Shown here: positions 10,001 through 19,124 of the stretch, in pieces
Position numbering within the stretch: the stretch's first letter is position 1
Layout: every line of letters starts with the position of its first letter
NCBI RefSeq assembly: GCF_000482845.1
Contig: NZ_KI519511.1
Location: forward strand, 58,115 to 122,114
DNA length: 64,000 nucleotides
From: Anaerobiospirillum succiniciproducens DSM 6400
Lineage (GTDB): Bacteria; Pseudomonadota; Gammaproteobacteria; Enterobacterales; Succinivibrionaceae
Direction of reading: 5' to 3'
The notes under the pieces: generated by a model
Database searches by the model: none
Told to the model about the DNA's origin: nothing
What the model saw: the letters and a program-made list of their open reading frames with translations, nothing else
Translations under genes and position numbers: made by a program

Positions 10001-12715
10001 GACTTTACTACCGCTAATGGCACCTCTTCTAATGATGTTTACGAGCTTAAGATCTTATCTCGTCGTGAGCGTGATGAAATTAGAGCCCGTGAAGCAGAAC
10101 AAAAGCGTCAGCGTATTGCTCAGGCCAATGTCACCGCTCAAGAGCTCTTTGGTGAGTTAAACAGCCTAGCTAAGGCTCAAGCCGATCTCATTACTAAGAT
10201 CAATCAGGCCAAGCAAGAGCTCGCCGAACAAATTGAGTTAGCCCGCATCGAGGCCGAGCGTCTCGAAGCAGAACGCAAGGCTGCTGAAGAAGCCGCCCGT
10301 CTCGAAGCAGAACGTAAGGCTGCTGAAGAAGCTGCCCGTATTGAAGCAGAGCGCAAGGCTGCTGAAGAAGCCGCCCGTCTCGAAGCAGAACGTAAGGCTG
10401 CTGAAGAAGCTGCCCGTATCGAAGCCGAGCGTAAGGCTGCCGAAGAAGCCGCCCGTCTTGAAGCTGAGCGTAAAGCTGCCGAAGAAGCAGCCCGTCTTGA
10501 AGCAGAGCGTAAAGCTGCTGAAGAAGCTGCCCGTCTCGAAGCAGAGCGTAAGGCTGCTGAAGAAGCTGCACGCATCGAAGCTGAGCGTAAGGCCGCCGAA
10601 GAAGCTGCCCGTATCGAAGCAGAGCGTAAGGCCGCTGAAGAAGCAGCTCGTATTGAGGCTGAGCGTAAGGCTGCTGAAGAAGCTGCCCGTCTCGAGGCTG
10701 AACGTAAGGCAGCCGAAGAAGCAGCTCGTATTGAGGCCGAGCGTAAGGCTGCTGAAGAAGCTGCCCGTATTGAGGCTGAGCGTAAGGCTGCTGAAGAGGC
10801 CGCCCGTATCGAAGCTGAGCGCAAGGCTGCCGAAGAGGCCGCCCGTCTCGAAGCTGAGCGTAAGGCTGCTGAAGAAGCTGCCCGTATCGAGGCCGAGCGT
10901 AAGGCTGCTGAAGAAGCCGCCCGCATCGAGGCTGAGCGCAAGGCTGCTGAAGAAGCAGCTCGTCTTGAGGCTGAGCGTAAGGCTGCCGAAGAAGCTGCAC
11001 GCATCGAAGCTGAGCGTAAGGCTGCTGAAGAGGCTGCACGTCTAGAAGCTGAGCGTAAGGCTGCTGAAGAGGCTGCACGTCTAGAAGCTGAGCGCAAGGC
11101 TGCCGAAGAAGCAGCACGTATTGAGGCTGAGCGTAAGGCTGCTGAAGAGGCTGCACGTCTAGAAGCTGAGCGTAAGGCTGCTGAAGAGGCTGCACGTCTA
11201 GAAGCTGAGCGCAAGGCTGCTGAAGAAGCCGCCCGTATCGAAGCTGAGCGTAAGGCTGCTGAAGAGGCCGCCCGTATCGAAGCTGAGCGTAAGGCAGCCG
11301 AAGAAGCCGCTCGTATTGAGGCTGAGCGTAAGGCTGCTGAAGAGGCCGCTCGTATTGAGGCTGAGCGCAAGGCCGCTGAAGAAGCAGCTCGTATTGAGGC
11401 CGAGCGTAAGGCTGCCGAAGAAGCAGCTCGTATTGAGACTGAGCGCAAGGCTGCTGAAGAAGAGTCAGAGGAGCGCGAGTCAAGCGAGAGCGAAGGTCTT
11501 GATCCAGAGATTGAGGCTTTCTTAGCTAGCGAACGTACTCGTTTATCTGATGAAGCTTTTGCTGCAGCTAAGGAGCGCAATGCTGGTGAGCCACTGAGCA
11601 AGTCTCAAATTGCTCGCATTAAGCGTAAGGTTAGACTGCAGATTGCTCAACTACGCCTTGAGCACATGGCTAAGAAGAATGGCGCTGCTGCAGTTGAGAC
11701 TTCAGTTTCTTCTACTTCATCAGCTGCGGTTAAGGAAAGTGCAGCTGCTAGTGAGATCAAGAGCGCTGAAAGTTCATCTGTACAGGACATTCGTGAAGAG
11801 GATCTTGCAACTAGCATCTCTTACAAGACTGTCCGCAATGATAAAGATGCACCTGCTCCAAAGATTTCTGTAGGCACTGCTAAGGTTAATGTAACTGCAG
11901 AGTACACCCATCAGAGCCTTGAAGAGCTTTCTGCCATTATTTCAGGCAAGAGCTCTATCAATACTCCATTAAATGTATCTGAGATTAGCTCTAAGGCATC
12001 AATTGCTGACAAGGCTAGAGATGTAAATAAAGACGCTGCCTTAAGTGCTACTGATGCAGTGGCCATTGCAAGCTCTGGTTATATTGCAGCTAATGAGAGT
12101 ACCGAAAATCTCATCAATGCCTTAAGTCAGGAGATGCACGGTGGCTACTTCTACAATGCTAAAGCTGCAAAGAGCAAGACTACTGAGGAAGCTGGCACTT
12201 TAGTAATTGAAGAGCGCAGTGAAACTGAGGGGTCAGTTGAGGCCTTTGAGCATGCTATTGAAGAGGCAAATACTCATAATGAAGATGAGAGTGTTGCTGA
12301 GGCTAGCGAGCACAATGCTAGCGAGGCTGAGCAAGAGCCATCTGCTTTAGTACATGACCCACTCATCTCTGAGGACGTGATTTTTGCAACTCCAACTCGC
12401 TTTGTAGATAACGAAGATGAGGGTGCTGTAGTTGAAAACAAACTCGTCTCTGAGTCAGGAGCTGCAGCTAATCTCGAGGCAACTGATGATGCTGCTCGTG
12501 CCGTACAAGCTGCAGTGGCAGATGTTGTAGCTGAGTCTTTTGTCAGCCCTGATCTTTTAGCAGATGAGTTTAGTGAGGATGAAGAAGAGATCGACGATAT
12601 CGAAATCGATCCAACCTCATATGAGCAAATCATGCATAAGAGTTCAAACTCTCTTGCTAGCCTCGCAGCTGAGCTCATTGACGACTTTGATGATCCATAC
12701 GACGAAAAGCTCTAA
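7064..12715 (+). CDS. giant low-complexity protein with 31 x 13-residue charged helical repeats
   Basis: An 1883-residue protein of no recognised family. It has no signal peptide or membrane segment, so it is probably cytosolic. Residues ~1-100 look folded ([19 protein letters not shown]). Residues ~100-1060 are rich in Ala, Ser, Gln, Asp and Glu, broken by short ordered islands such as [18 protein letters not shown] and [16 protein letters not shown] (~residue 790). Residues ~1066-1467 are an almost uninterrupted run of [12 protein letters not shown](L/I), which should form a single alpha helix or coiled coil like the stalk of TolA. The tail is acidic with a basic helix ([18 protein letters not shown]). 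A similar GT-PxEFL island occurs in the second giant protein at 49897-54480. A scaffold or spacer role is only a guess. The start ATG 7064 has a poor ribosome site. A strong terminator follows. Confidence 0.85.
10261..11463 (+). repeat. 39-bp in-frame tandem repeat, 31 copies
   Basis: Thirty-one consecutive 39-bp units encode [12 protein letters not shown] plus Leu or Ile. Amino acids are almost invariant: the only clear exceptions are a final ET for EA and a changed last unit. Codons differ between units at many synonymous positions. Some neighbouring units around 11030-11200 are nearly identical, suggesting recent unit duplication. Confidence 0.97.
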
Positions 12716-12736
12716 GCAATTTAGATCATCATCTTT

Positions 12737-12766
12737 AAGGCCACCATCAGGTGGCCTTTGTTTTTT
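12737..12766 (+). terminator. terminator of the giant repeat protein gene
   Basis: A perfect 9-bp stem AAGGCCACC (12737-12745) / GGTGGCCTT (12750-12758) with an ATCA loop is followed by TGTTTTTT. It lies 22 bp after the stop codon. Confidence 0.9.
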
Positions 12767-12898
12767 GGGGCATAAGTATTTGCAAGTGCCTGTAGCCTTA
12801 GGCCTTTTATGGCTGTACTTGTGAATTGCACATGCCGAGGCTCGGGTATTTGTCTTTATGCCCCACTCCCTGTTGCGCCAGCTATAGCTATTGCTGCA

Positions 12899-12995
12899 GC
12901 TGTGGCTGTGGCTGTGGCTGTGGCTGTGGCTGTGGCTGTGGCTGTGGCTGTGGCTGTGGCTGTGGCTGTGGCTGTGGCTGTGGCTGTGGCTGTGG
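12899..12995. repeat. hexanucleotide microsatellite (GCTGTG)n
   Basis: About 16 perfect copies of a 6-bp unit, 97 bp long. Translated forward it gives alternating Ala-Val or Cys-Gly, and in reverse Ser-His. None of these ORFs has a credible start or family. Such tracts are prone to slippage. Confidence 0.95.
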
Positions 12996-13134
12996 AACAG
13001 CATGCCTCATAGTGGGCATTTGCAAGTGCTATTTGTGTAGATGTCTTACTTGAAGGCTAAAGGTGCTCTGTTGCCATGGTTATGTAATTGGCTTGGGTAG
13101 CTTGTGAAGATCGCGTTGAGGGCACATCGTTTTT

Positions 13135-13160
13135 AAGGCCACCATACGATGGCCTTTTTC
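13135..13160 (+). terminator. second terminator with the same stem sequence
   Basis: AAGGCCA (13135-13141) pairs with TGGCCTT (13150-13156), followed by TTTC. The stem nearly duplicates the hairpin at 12737-12758. No protein gene ends before it. Confidence 0.7.
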
Positions 13161-13245
13161 TCTAGTCGCGGGAAAATAGCTGATTCTTGGATACAAGCTC
13201 GTTATGCCTAGATACAAGTATTATTTTTATGCAAGATGGTAAAAC

Positions 13246-13281
13246 AAAAAGTGTGATTTTGGACGCGCAAAATCACTTTTT
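13246..13281. promoter_or_regulatory. long hairpin upstream of xanP
   Basis: AAAAAGTGTGATTTTG pairs with CAAAATCACTTTTT across the loop GACGCG, with one 2-nt bulge. It ends in five Ts and lies about 145 bp before xanP. It could be a terminator or a leader attenuator. Confidence 0.5.
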
Positions 13282-13424
13282 ACGTGTACAATACCGCTCA
13301 TCCTTTTAGCTTTCTGTGGCTCCAAAACCATCACACCTACACTCATTATGTGTAGAACTCTTTTAGTGGAGGGGAGTAACAGTAGGCTGTTCTTTAAAAC
13401 TTTTTGTTGACGGTAACTGTTCAC

Positions 13425-14849
13425 ATGTCAGAGCAAGAAAACAAGTCCGTACAGGCCACTAGCGATAATGCTAAGGGTGTAGATATTAGCTATCATGAGC
13501 CTAATGGCACTGTAAAGGAGATGAAGTCTGAGCTTATCTACGGTCTTAATGATAAGCCTCCAGTTAAAGATGCCTTTTTTGCAGCACTTCAGCACTTATT
13601 AGCTATCTTCGTAGCTATTGTTACTCCTCCTCTGATCATTGCAGGTGCCTTAAACTTTGATATTGAGACTACCTCTTTCTTAGTCTCCATGTCTTTATTT
13701 GCCTCAGGTATCTCCACCTTTATTCAGTGCCGTAAGCTTGGTCCTATTGGCTGCGGTCTTTTATGTATTCAGGGTACCTCTTTTTCCTTCATCGCCCCAA
13801 TCATTGCTGCAGGTGCCACTGGTGGTTTATCCATGATCTTTGGTGCTGTAATCGCTGGCTCCTTTGTTGAAATGGCCGTAAGCCGTGTGCTGCGCTTCAC
13901 TCGTAAGATCATCACCCCATTAGTTTCAGGCATTGTAGTAACCTTAATTGGTTTATCCTTAATTAAGGTTGGTATCACTGCTTGTGGTGGTGGTTTTGGT
14001 GCTATGAGCAATGGTACCTTTGGCAGCATGGAAAACTTAGGCTTAGCTGCTTTAGTATTAATCTCCATCCTCATTTTCAATCGTAGCTCTAATCGCTACT
14101 TACGTATGAGCTCCATCGTTATCGGCCTGGCTATTGGCTATGCAGTAGCTTTTTCTATGGGTCGTGTCGATTTTTCACAAGTACAAAGCTATGGTGGTTT
14201 CAATGTTCCAATGCCATTTAAGTATGGTATCGACTTTGATATCTCTGCCATTATTGCTTTAGGCATTGTGTACTTAATTACCGCTATCGAAGCTTATGGT
14301 GACGTTACTGCCAACTCCCTCATCTCAGGTGAGCCAGTAGAAGGCCCAGCATTTATCAAGCGTGCCTCTGGTGGTATCTTAGCTGACGGCTTCAACTCCA
14401 TGGTTGCCGGTATCTTAAACTCATTCCCTAACTCTATCTTTGCTCAGAACAATGGCATGATTCAGCTTACTGGTGTAGCTAGCCGCTTCGTTGGTTACTA
14501 CATTGCCGGCTTCTTAATCATCCTGGGCATTTTCCCTGTAGTTGGCTACATCTTCTCTTTAATCCCAGATCCAGTTTTAGGCGGCGCTACCTTACTCATG
14601 TTCGGCACCGTTGCTGCTTCTGGTATTCGTATCATTGCCTCTCAGCACATCAACCGTAAAGCCATCTTAGTTATGGCCATCTCTTTCTCATTCGGTCTGT
14701 CTGTAGAGCTCGTACCAGATGTGTTAAAGCAGTTCCCTGAAATGATTAAGAACATCTTTAGCTCTGGTATTACCACTGGTGGTGTTGCAGCTATCGTATC
14801 CAACATCCTCATCCAGATCAAAGAAGAGCCTCAGTCTGTAGAAGACTAA
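13425..14849 (+). CDS. xanP: xanthine permease, NCS2/NAT family
   Basis: A 474-residue inner-membrane proton symporter for xanthine. It closely follows E. coli XanP throughout: SELIYGLNDKPP near the start, QHLLAIFVAIVTPPL in TM1, the QGTSFSFIAP substrate motif, an ITAIEAYGDVTA segment with the conserved TM8 acidic residue, and the NAT signature QNNGMIQLTGVASR. Fourteen membrane segments are expected for the family. ATG 13425 is chosen because homology begins after it. The in-frame TTG 13404 and GTG 13410 are alternatives, since no strong ribosome site decides. It pairs functionally with xpt at 5329. A long hairpin lies in its upstream region. Confidence 0.93.
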   Translation: MSEQENKSVQATSDNAKGVDISYHEPNGTVKEMKSELIYGLNDKPPVKDAFFAALQHLLAIFVAIVTPPLIIAGALNFDIETTSFLVSMSLFASGISTFIQCRKLGPIGCGLLCIQGTSFSFIAPIIAAGATGGLSMIFGAVIAGSFVEMAVSRVLRFTRKIITPLVSGIVVTLIGLSLIKVGITACGGGFGAMSNGTFGSMENLGLAALVLISILIFNRSSNRYLRMSSIVIGLAIGYAVAFSMGRVDFSQVQSYGGFNVPMPFKYGIDFDISAIIALGIVYLITAIEAYGDVTANSLISGEPVEGPAFIKRASGGILADGFNSMVAGILNSFPNSIFAQNNGMIQLTGVASRFVGYYIAGFLIILGIFPVVGYIFSLIPDPVLGGATLLMFGTVAASGIRIIASQHINRKAILVMAISFSFGLSVELVPDVLKQFPEMIKNIFSSGITTGGVAAIVSNILIQIKEEPQSVED

Positions 14850-14870
14850 TTTAAACTCACCCCACACTCA

Positions 14871-14906
14871 ATGCGCTAGAGTAAGCCTATTGGCCCTCTA
14901 GCGCAT
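14871..14906 (+). terminator. hairpin after xanP
   Basis: A perfect 11-bp stem ATGCGCTAGAG (14871-14881) / CTCTAGCGCAT (14896-14906) begins 22 bp after the stop. It lacks a T-run, so it may act as an RNA 3'-end stabiliser or a weak terminator. Confidence 0.6.
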
Positions 14907-14922
14907 CTCACCTCATCACCCT

Positions 14923-15039
14923 GCCCAACAGCTAACCAGCGCAATCAGAACTCAACATCCAGGCCAATAGCTCTCCAGCGCCATTTCCCATCAGCATCCA
15001 GGCCAAAAGCTCACCAGCGTCATCAGCCCTCGACATCCA
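14923..15039. repeat. three 39-bp imperfect tandem repeats
   Basis: Units at 14923-14961, 14962-15000 and 15001-15039 each begin GSCCAA and end with a CATCCA-type block. All contain a CCAGCG core. They lie between xanP and a convergent gene. There is no spacer pattern, so they are not CRISPR. Confidence 0.8.
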
Positions 15040-15148
15040 GCCCAATTCAACTGCTCTACAAAGTCATCTGCACTAACCATGACCAACGGTTTTATAGCGC
15101 ACAGCTCAGCTCTATATTCCGTGCAAATCCAGCCTTAGCCCCATGTGT

Positions 15149-15658
15149 CTACTTATGGCGAGCCTCTAAGAAAGCTACCGCTGGCTTATAGTCGGATAAG
15201 GTTTTAACTGCCTTTTCAGAAATCTCACCAATCTTGTAGCAACCTGCAAGCTCTGGGCTGTCGACCAAAGCAAAAGTGACACGCTTAAGCTGAGGGTCAT
15301 AGACCACATCTTGAGGGCCTACCTCATTAAGCTCGCGATCGCCTTCATGTAATAGGCCATCATTAAGGCTAAAGACTAAGCCACCGGCTCCATTAGTATC
15401 TAAATCGATACGTAATGGCAGACGGTTGAGTAAATCACGGCTGACATTGGAGTTATTGAGCTCAAGACGAATCTCTGATCCCTGCTGTAGCTTCATCACT
15501 ACCTTAAACTCACTAAGCTCGCGATCTTGCGGGAGGTTATCAAGCAAGGTAGACTGTGTGCCTGCAATGCCATTGTCAGACTCTGCCTGAGCAAACGGCA
15601 TAGATAAAGAGGTAAGCAGTGCTATAGCACTAAGGCAGGTTAAGGTTCTTAAGTTCAT
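15149..15658 (-). CDS. periplasmic protein of unknown function, possibly cyclophilin-like
   Basis: A 169-residue protein with a clear Sec signal peptide (LTCLSAIALLTSLSMPFAQA, cleavage after about residue 25). The mature part is about 144 residues and beta-rich, with LQQGSEIRLELNNSNVSRDL, LLNRLPLRIDLD and a single Cys near residue 139. The N-x-x-x-x-x-L-L-x-x-L-P pattern recalls small cyclophilin-like barrels, but the match is weak and the function is unknown. GGA lies before ATG 15658. The neighbour at 15796 is on the same strand with a 137-bp gap and could be transcribed with it. Confidence 0.75.
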   Translation of the reverse strand: MNLRTLTCLSAIALLTSLSMPFAQAESDNGIAGTQSTLLDNLPQDRELSEFKVVMKLQQGSEIRLELNNSNVSRDLLNRLPLRIDLDTNGAGGLVFSLNDGLLHEGDRELNEVGPQDVVYDPQLKRVTFALVDSPELAGCYKIGEISEKAVKTLSDYKPAVAFLEARHK

Positions 15659-15795
15659 AGAAAATCCAAGTGTGCAGCAGCAGATGTGTTGGTATTGCTA
15701 AAGATAAGATGCTGATATATAAGCACAGCTCTTAGAGTTAACCCAAAGTAACCTAAGGGCATCGCACTTCATCAAGTTAAGCTTTGACTAATGCG

Positions 15796-16323
15796 CTAAT
15801 CTTTTAATGAAGCCCAACGCTCATCTGCTAAAAATGCCTCTAAGTCTTGCTTAGGCTCAACTAACGCAAAGTCTAACAGCGCCAGCTCAGCATCTAAGCT
15901 ATCGCTCTTTTGACCGAGCTTGAAAAGCTCAATTGGCTCTTTAGTGTCTAAAGCAAAGAAGTTTAGTGGTTCTTCAAAGCGTTGCCATTCAATACGGACA
16001 TTATGACCATCTAAGCCATTTTCTACTACCTTGCCTGCAGCAAGCAGACACATTGCCTGTATCGGTTTAGTAACACCGTAAGCTTCTAAACCAGAGGCTA
16101 CACTCATAGCAGTCTTCAGCAGCACTACATCGCCAACAAAGAGATTGCAGACACGATCCTCCATTACATGATTCTTGCCAGGGTATTCCCAAAAGCCCTT
16201 GTCAACAAACTCATCACGACGATCGTAATCGCGGCCTTCATCTTCAAAATCTACAGTCAGCACTGCAAAATAGCCGTGCTCATCGGCACTCTCACGCAGC
16301 TTAGCAAAGAATGAATCGCTCAT
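15796..16323 (-). CDS. PUA/EVE-like hypothetical protein
   Basis: A 175-residue cytosolic protein. The ribosome site GAGGTGA precedes ATG 16323. The core NLFVGDVVLLKTAMS, then MCLLAAGKVVENGLDGHNV and RIEWQRFEEPLNF, has the pattern found in PUA/EVE/ASCH-like folds and in the N-terminal domain of McrB-type modified-DNA readers: a GD turn, a GxV strand, then a W strand. Those folds bind modified bases or RNA. Here no nuclease is attached, and the assignment is by pattern only. The C-terminal ~45 residues are acidic and probably an appendage. Confidence 0.7.
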   Translation of the reverse strand: MSDSFFAKLRESADEHGYFAVLTVDFEDEGRDYDRRDEFVDKGFWEYPGKNHVMEDRVCNLFVGDVVLLKTAMSVASGLEAYGVTKPIQAMCLLAAGKVVENGLDGHNVRIEWQRFEEPLNFFALDTKEPIELFKLGQKSDSLDAELALLDFALVEPKQDLEAFLADERWASLKD

Positions 16324-16512
16324 AATCTCACCTCAATTTACACAAGAACCATGGTCTTAAGTACAAGACAAATCATGACGTAATACTCAATGCTGCAGTA
16401 CAGCTATACAACCAAGCTCTTGCTCAAATCTTACTAAAAGAATTGACCACCCACGATTAAAGCACCAATGCTTAGCTTTGTATAGCACGGCCCGTCACAA
16501 AGCCACAATACT
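16324..16512. other. spacer upstream of the PUA/EVE-like gene
   Basis: About 190 bp that should hold the promoter of the minus-strand gene. Nothing else is recognisable. Confidence 0.4.
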
Positions 16513-16801
16513 CCCGCACCAACGACCAAAGCAGTCAAGCGCAGCACCACTAAATCAGCTCACGAACACGCCATCGCGCAAAAACAATACCTTGCCACCG
16601 GCTTCCACTGCTGCTAAGACAAACTCTCTAAACTCTACCCATCGACATAAGCAGGTTTATCAAGGCACGTGCCCTGTAGCCAAATAGAGATGAAGACTTA
16701 AGCACAATATGCAAAAGATATTGCCCAAACCTTAATGATCAACCACCGACAAAGTACGAACTAGCTAAGACTATCTTTTGCACTATGCCACATCGCCCGC
16801 T
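16513..16801 (+). repeat. ~290-bp long direct repeat, copy 1
   Basis: This segment matches 18214-18506 in the same orientation along its whole length, at roughly 80-85% identity by eye with several small indels. Shared blocks include CTAAATCAGCTCACG, CGACATAAGCAGGT and GTAGCCAAATAGAGATGAAG. The indels shift any reading frame, so it is probably non-coding. It marks the left side of a two-gene cassette. Confidence 0.9.
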
Positions 16802-16933
16802 GACCGACCTTGGCCTTGGCCCTGTGGATATGGCACAAGCCCTAGCATAGGCCATGGCGGGGCAGAGCAAGAGCCGTATGGCTGATGGTATGGGGTAAAG
16901 GCTGCTTCATCTATGAGAGTGGTTTGCTTAAAA

Positions 16934-17797
16934 TCAACCTGCAATATAAGCACGCTCAAATGTTAAGTTTGGTATTGTTCCTTCAACAATAATGACATGG
17001 CCCCAAAACATGTCGTCATCATCATAATAGGCGCAAATTGACCCATCAGAATCAATGGATAGCTCACTTAGTCTAATACGTTTCATGAAGTCTTCAAGGC
17101 TTAGGCCGTTGGGGTAAAGTTGTGATTGCTCATCGTCGTCGGCTATCCAAGCATTAGCATCCTCGAGAAGGCTTTTGGCAGCATATTCGCGCATCAAGCG
17201 GTCAAACTTTTCTTGTGCTTGGAACATGGTATGGGCATGGCTAAGAGATTGAGTGCAAGCATCGACATTGTCTTCATCCACATCTAAATACAGTTGCACC
17301 TCACTTGCGTTGTCTTGGCCTGCACACCAGTCAACCTCTGATACAAAGTTGCCCATATTCTTATCCAAAACAATTTTGCCTAGCATAGGATCATTTATCG
17401 CAACTTCACGTAAAAACTCTTCTTTAATAGCCTGTAAGGCGCTGTGCTCAATATCGGACTTAAGTACTTTGTGTAAACAATAATGTTTTGAGCAATACTC
17501 CTGACGGCTCTCATCCATTGTGTCAGGATCAATTAAGTATTTGGAGACTTCAACTTCATAAGTATGAAGTGCTTTGAGGCGATCAAAGGTTTCTGATCGT
17601 GGAGCATTTTCCCAAGCTACAGGCCAGTTAAGTGTGAGCTCATTATCGATTAAAGTGCCATCAGGTAAGACCATAGCAAGTATTTTGCAACTAAAGTTAC
17701 CGTAACCGCCAATATGGCCAATACCTAGATTTTCTTTAACTAAAATAGTGGCAGTAAAAACTTCACTTTCATATTTTTTATAAAAGGCTTCGTACAT
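16934..17797 (-). CDS. DUF2262 family protein
   Basis: A 287-residue protein. The C-terminal half matches the DUF2262 pattern: LGKIVLDKNMGNFVSEVDW at about residues 150-170, then EVQLYLDVDEDN, a LLEDANAWI segment, and SICAYYDDDDMFWGHVIIV near the end, finishing AYIAG. The N-terminal half carries a VLPDGTLIDNELTLNW block, also usual in the family. DUF2262 proteins have no firmly known reaction. They turn up with immunity-type genes of toxin loci, so an immunity role is possible. AAGGAG precedes ATG 17797. The gene diverges from the small gene at 17862, and direct repeats enclose both. Confidence 0.85.
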   Translation of the reverse strand: MYEAFYKKYESEVFTATILVKENLGIGHIGGYGNFSCKILAMVLPDGTLIDNELTLNWPVAWENAPRSETFDRLKALHTYEVEVSKYLIDPDTMDESRQEYCSKHYCLHKVLKSDIEHSALQAIKEEFLREVAINDPMLGKIVLDKNMGNFVSEVDWCAGQDNASEVQLYLDVDEDNVDACTQSLSHAHTMFQAQEKFDRLMREYAAKSLLEDANAWIADDDEQSQLYPNGLSLEDFMKRIRLSELSIDSDGSICAYYDDDDMFWGHVIIVEGTIPNLTFERAYIAG

Positions 17798-17861
17798 AGC
17801 AGAGCTCCTTAGACTTAGGCTTAGGCTTAATTTTGTAAAAATTTAGCCTGTATAAGTATAA

Positions 17862-18188
17862 GTGAATATCGTTGCAAAGAACCGTCCCCCTCGTTTTGAG
17901 CAAAAGGGAGACTCTCTTAGTCAGCGGCGCGAGAAAATAGCCAAACAATATGGAAAGGCTAAAGCACAAAGAATGGTGTCACAGCTTGAAGTGACAAAGT
18001 CTATGCGCCGATACAATAGCTTAAAAAGAGATTTGCCAGGTACTATCTTTAGATACCAAGGTAAGAGCCTTGTATTAACTAGCTTGCTATCAAAAGGACT
18101 GTACTATCGCACTTTTGGTCAAGGTAAGAAAAAAGCTTGGACGTACTGTGCCAAAGACTCAAATGAGTACTTGGCTGGCATTTGCTAG
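17862..18188 (+). CDS. small basic protein, possible remnant
   Basis: A 108-residue strongly basic protein starting at GTG 17862 directly after an in-frame TAA (17859-17861). No good ribosome site is seen, so it may be the surviving C-terminal part of a longer gene. The N-terminal half is Arg/Lys-rich and helical (RREKIAKQYGKAKAQRMVS, SMRRYNSLKRDLPG). The C-terminal half looks like a small beta domain (TIFRYQGKSLVLTSLLSKG, YYRTFGQGKKKAWTYCAK). The pattern recalls tails of basic nucleic-acid-binding or HNH-associated proteins, but I cannot name a family. Repeat copy 2 starts 25 bp after its stop. Confidence 0.6.
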   Translation: MNIVAKNRPPRFEQKGDSLSQRREKIAKQYGKAKAQRMVSQLEVTKSMRRYNSLKRDLPGTIFRYQGKSLVLTSLLSKGLYYRTFGQGKKKAWTYCAKDSNEYLAGIC

Positions 18189-18213
18189 TGTATTTTTACC
18201 TGACAATGAAGAG

Positions 18214-18506
18214 CCCACACCAACGACTCAAGCAGAGAAGCACAAAGCATCACTAAATCAGCTCACGGACACACCGCAGCAGCAAAAGCCAATACCTTGC
18301 CACCGACTTTCACTACAGCTAAGAGATACTCTCTATACTCTACCCCTCGACATAAGCAGGTCTATCAAGGCTCGAGCTCTGTAGCCAAATAGAGATGAAG
18401 ACTTAAGCAAAATATACAAAAGATATAGCCTAAACCTTAATGAGTAACCACCGCCAAAGTACGAGCTTACTAAGACCATCTTCTGTACTATGCCACATCG
18501 CCCGCT
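18214..18506 (+). repeat. ~290-bp long direct repeat, copy 2
   Basis: This is the second copy of the element at 16513-16801, in the same orientation. Both copies end at the same CATCGCCCGCT block, after which similarity stops. At its left end the copy abuts the end of the small basic gene, while copy 1 has unrelated DNA there. Confidence 0.9.
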
Positions 18507-19124
18507 CATACCCACTGCATCTAAGCGTTTAATGCAAAAGAGGCCATCACTGCATGATTATGTCATCATAAGTGGCTAGGGCTAAGGATTAAGCTATCTA
18601 CTTTCAATCGACATGTTCACTAGCCAAACCTTACTCAAAATAAGTATTTTCAAGGCTTAGGCAAACTCTAAATAATCTCTTGCCACCAGCATAAATAAGG
18701 TTAGACAAGTATATATACGCAGTTTGCAAAAAATGTGATGTAGTGATGATATAATTTGCAGTATTTTACGAGCTAGTTCACAGACTTAACCTTAGAACTC
18801 GTTCTAACACGCGTCAAATACAAACAAGCTGTTGTTACTATTAACTACTTGTTAACAGAATTCTTTGCACTTGATGCTCTTACATTCTTAAAAGAGCCTA
18901 GTGCTCCCCCACTCTTAAACAAGAGTACACAGTCTTTTAGAACTAGCAATCTTTACTAACCAAGCGCTCCACCACCAAGATAGTTACTACCATCTTGGAT
19001 TGTCAGTGCGGCCAATGCTGCACAAGACGGCTAAGTGCTTTCCATAAGGCCCCTGATTTTTGGTGGTCTTGGTTGACAAAACTTAAGTTTGTTCCACCCT
19101 TCACTTTTGCGGATTTAAAAACCA
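18507..19124 (+). promoter_or_regulatory. long structured leader of the autotransporter gene
   Basis: TATAAT at 18750-18755 is a possible -10 element, although the nearest -35 candidate (TTGCAA) is spaced too widely at 20 bp. If used, the leader would be about 365 nt. It contains dyads TTAGAAC/GTTCTAA (18792-18807) and CCAAGAT/ATCTTGG (18975-18998). The latter is also partly complementary to TTGGTGGTCTTGG near 19058-19072. This suggests alternative RNA structures. There is no ORF of note. Confidence 0.45.

Noticed and set aside
10200..11601. Two long minus-strand ORFs (427 and 465 codons) across the helical repeat tract
   Set aside because: They are mirror frames of the 39-bp coding repeat, with repetitive Arg/Ser/Ala or Gln/Pro composition, no ribosome site and no family features.
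12644..13053. Ser-His, Ala-Val and Cys-Gly dipeptide-repeat ORFs
   Set aside because: All arise from the GCTGTG microsatellite. They run into a terminator or lack a credible start.
16478..16687. 69-codon ORF within repeat copy 1
   Set aside because: The equivalent frame in copy 2 is broken by indels, so the conserved unit is not a protein.
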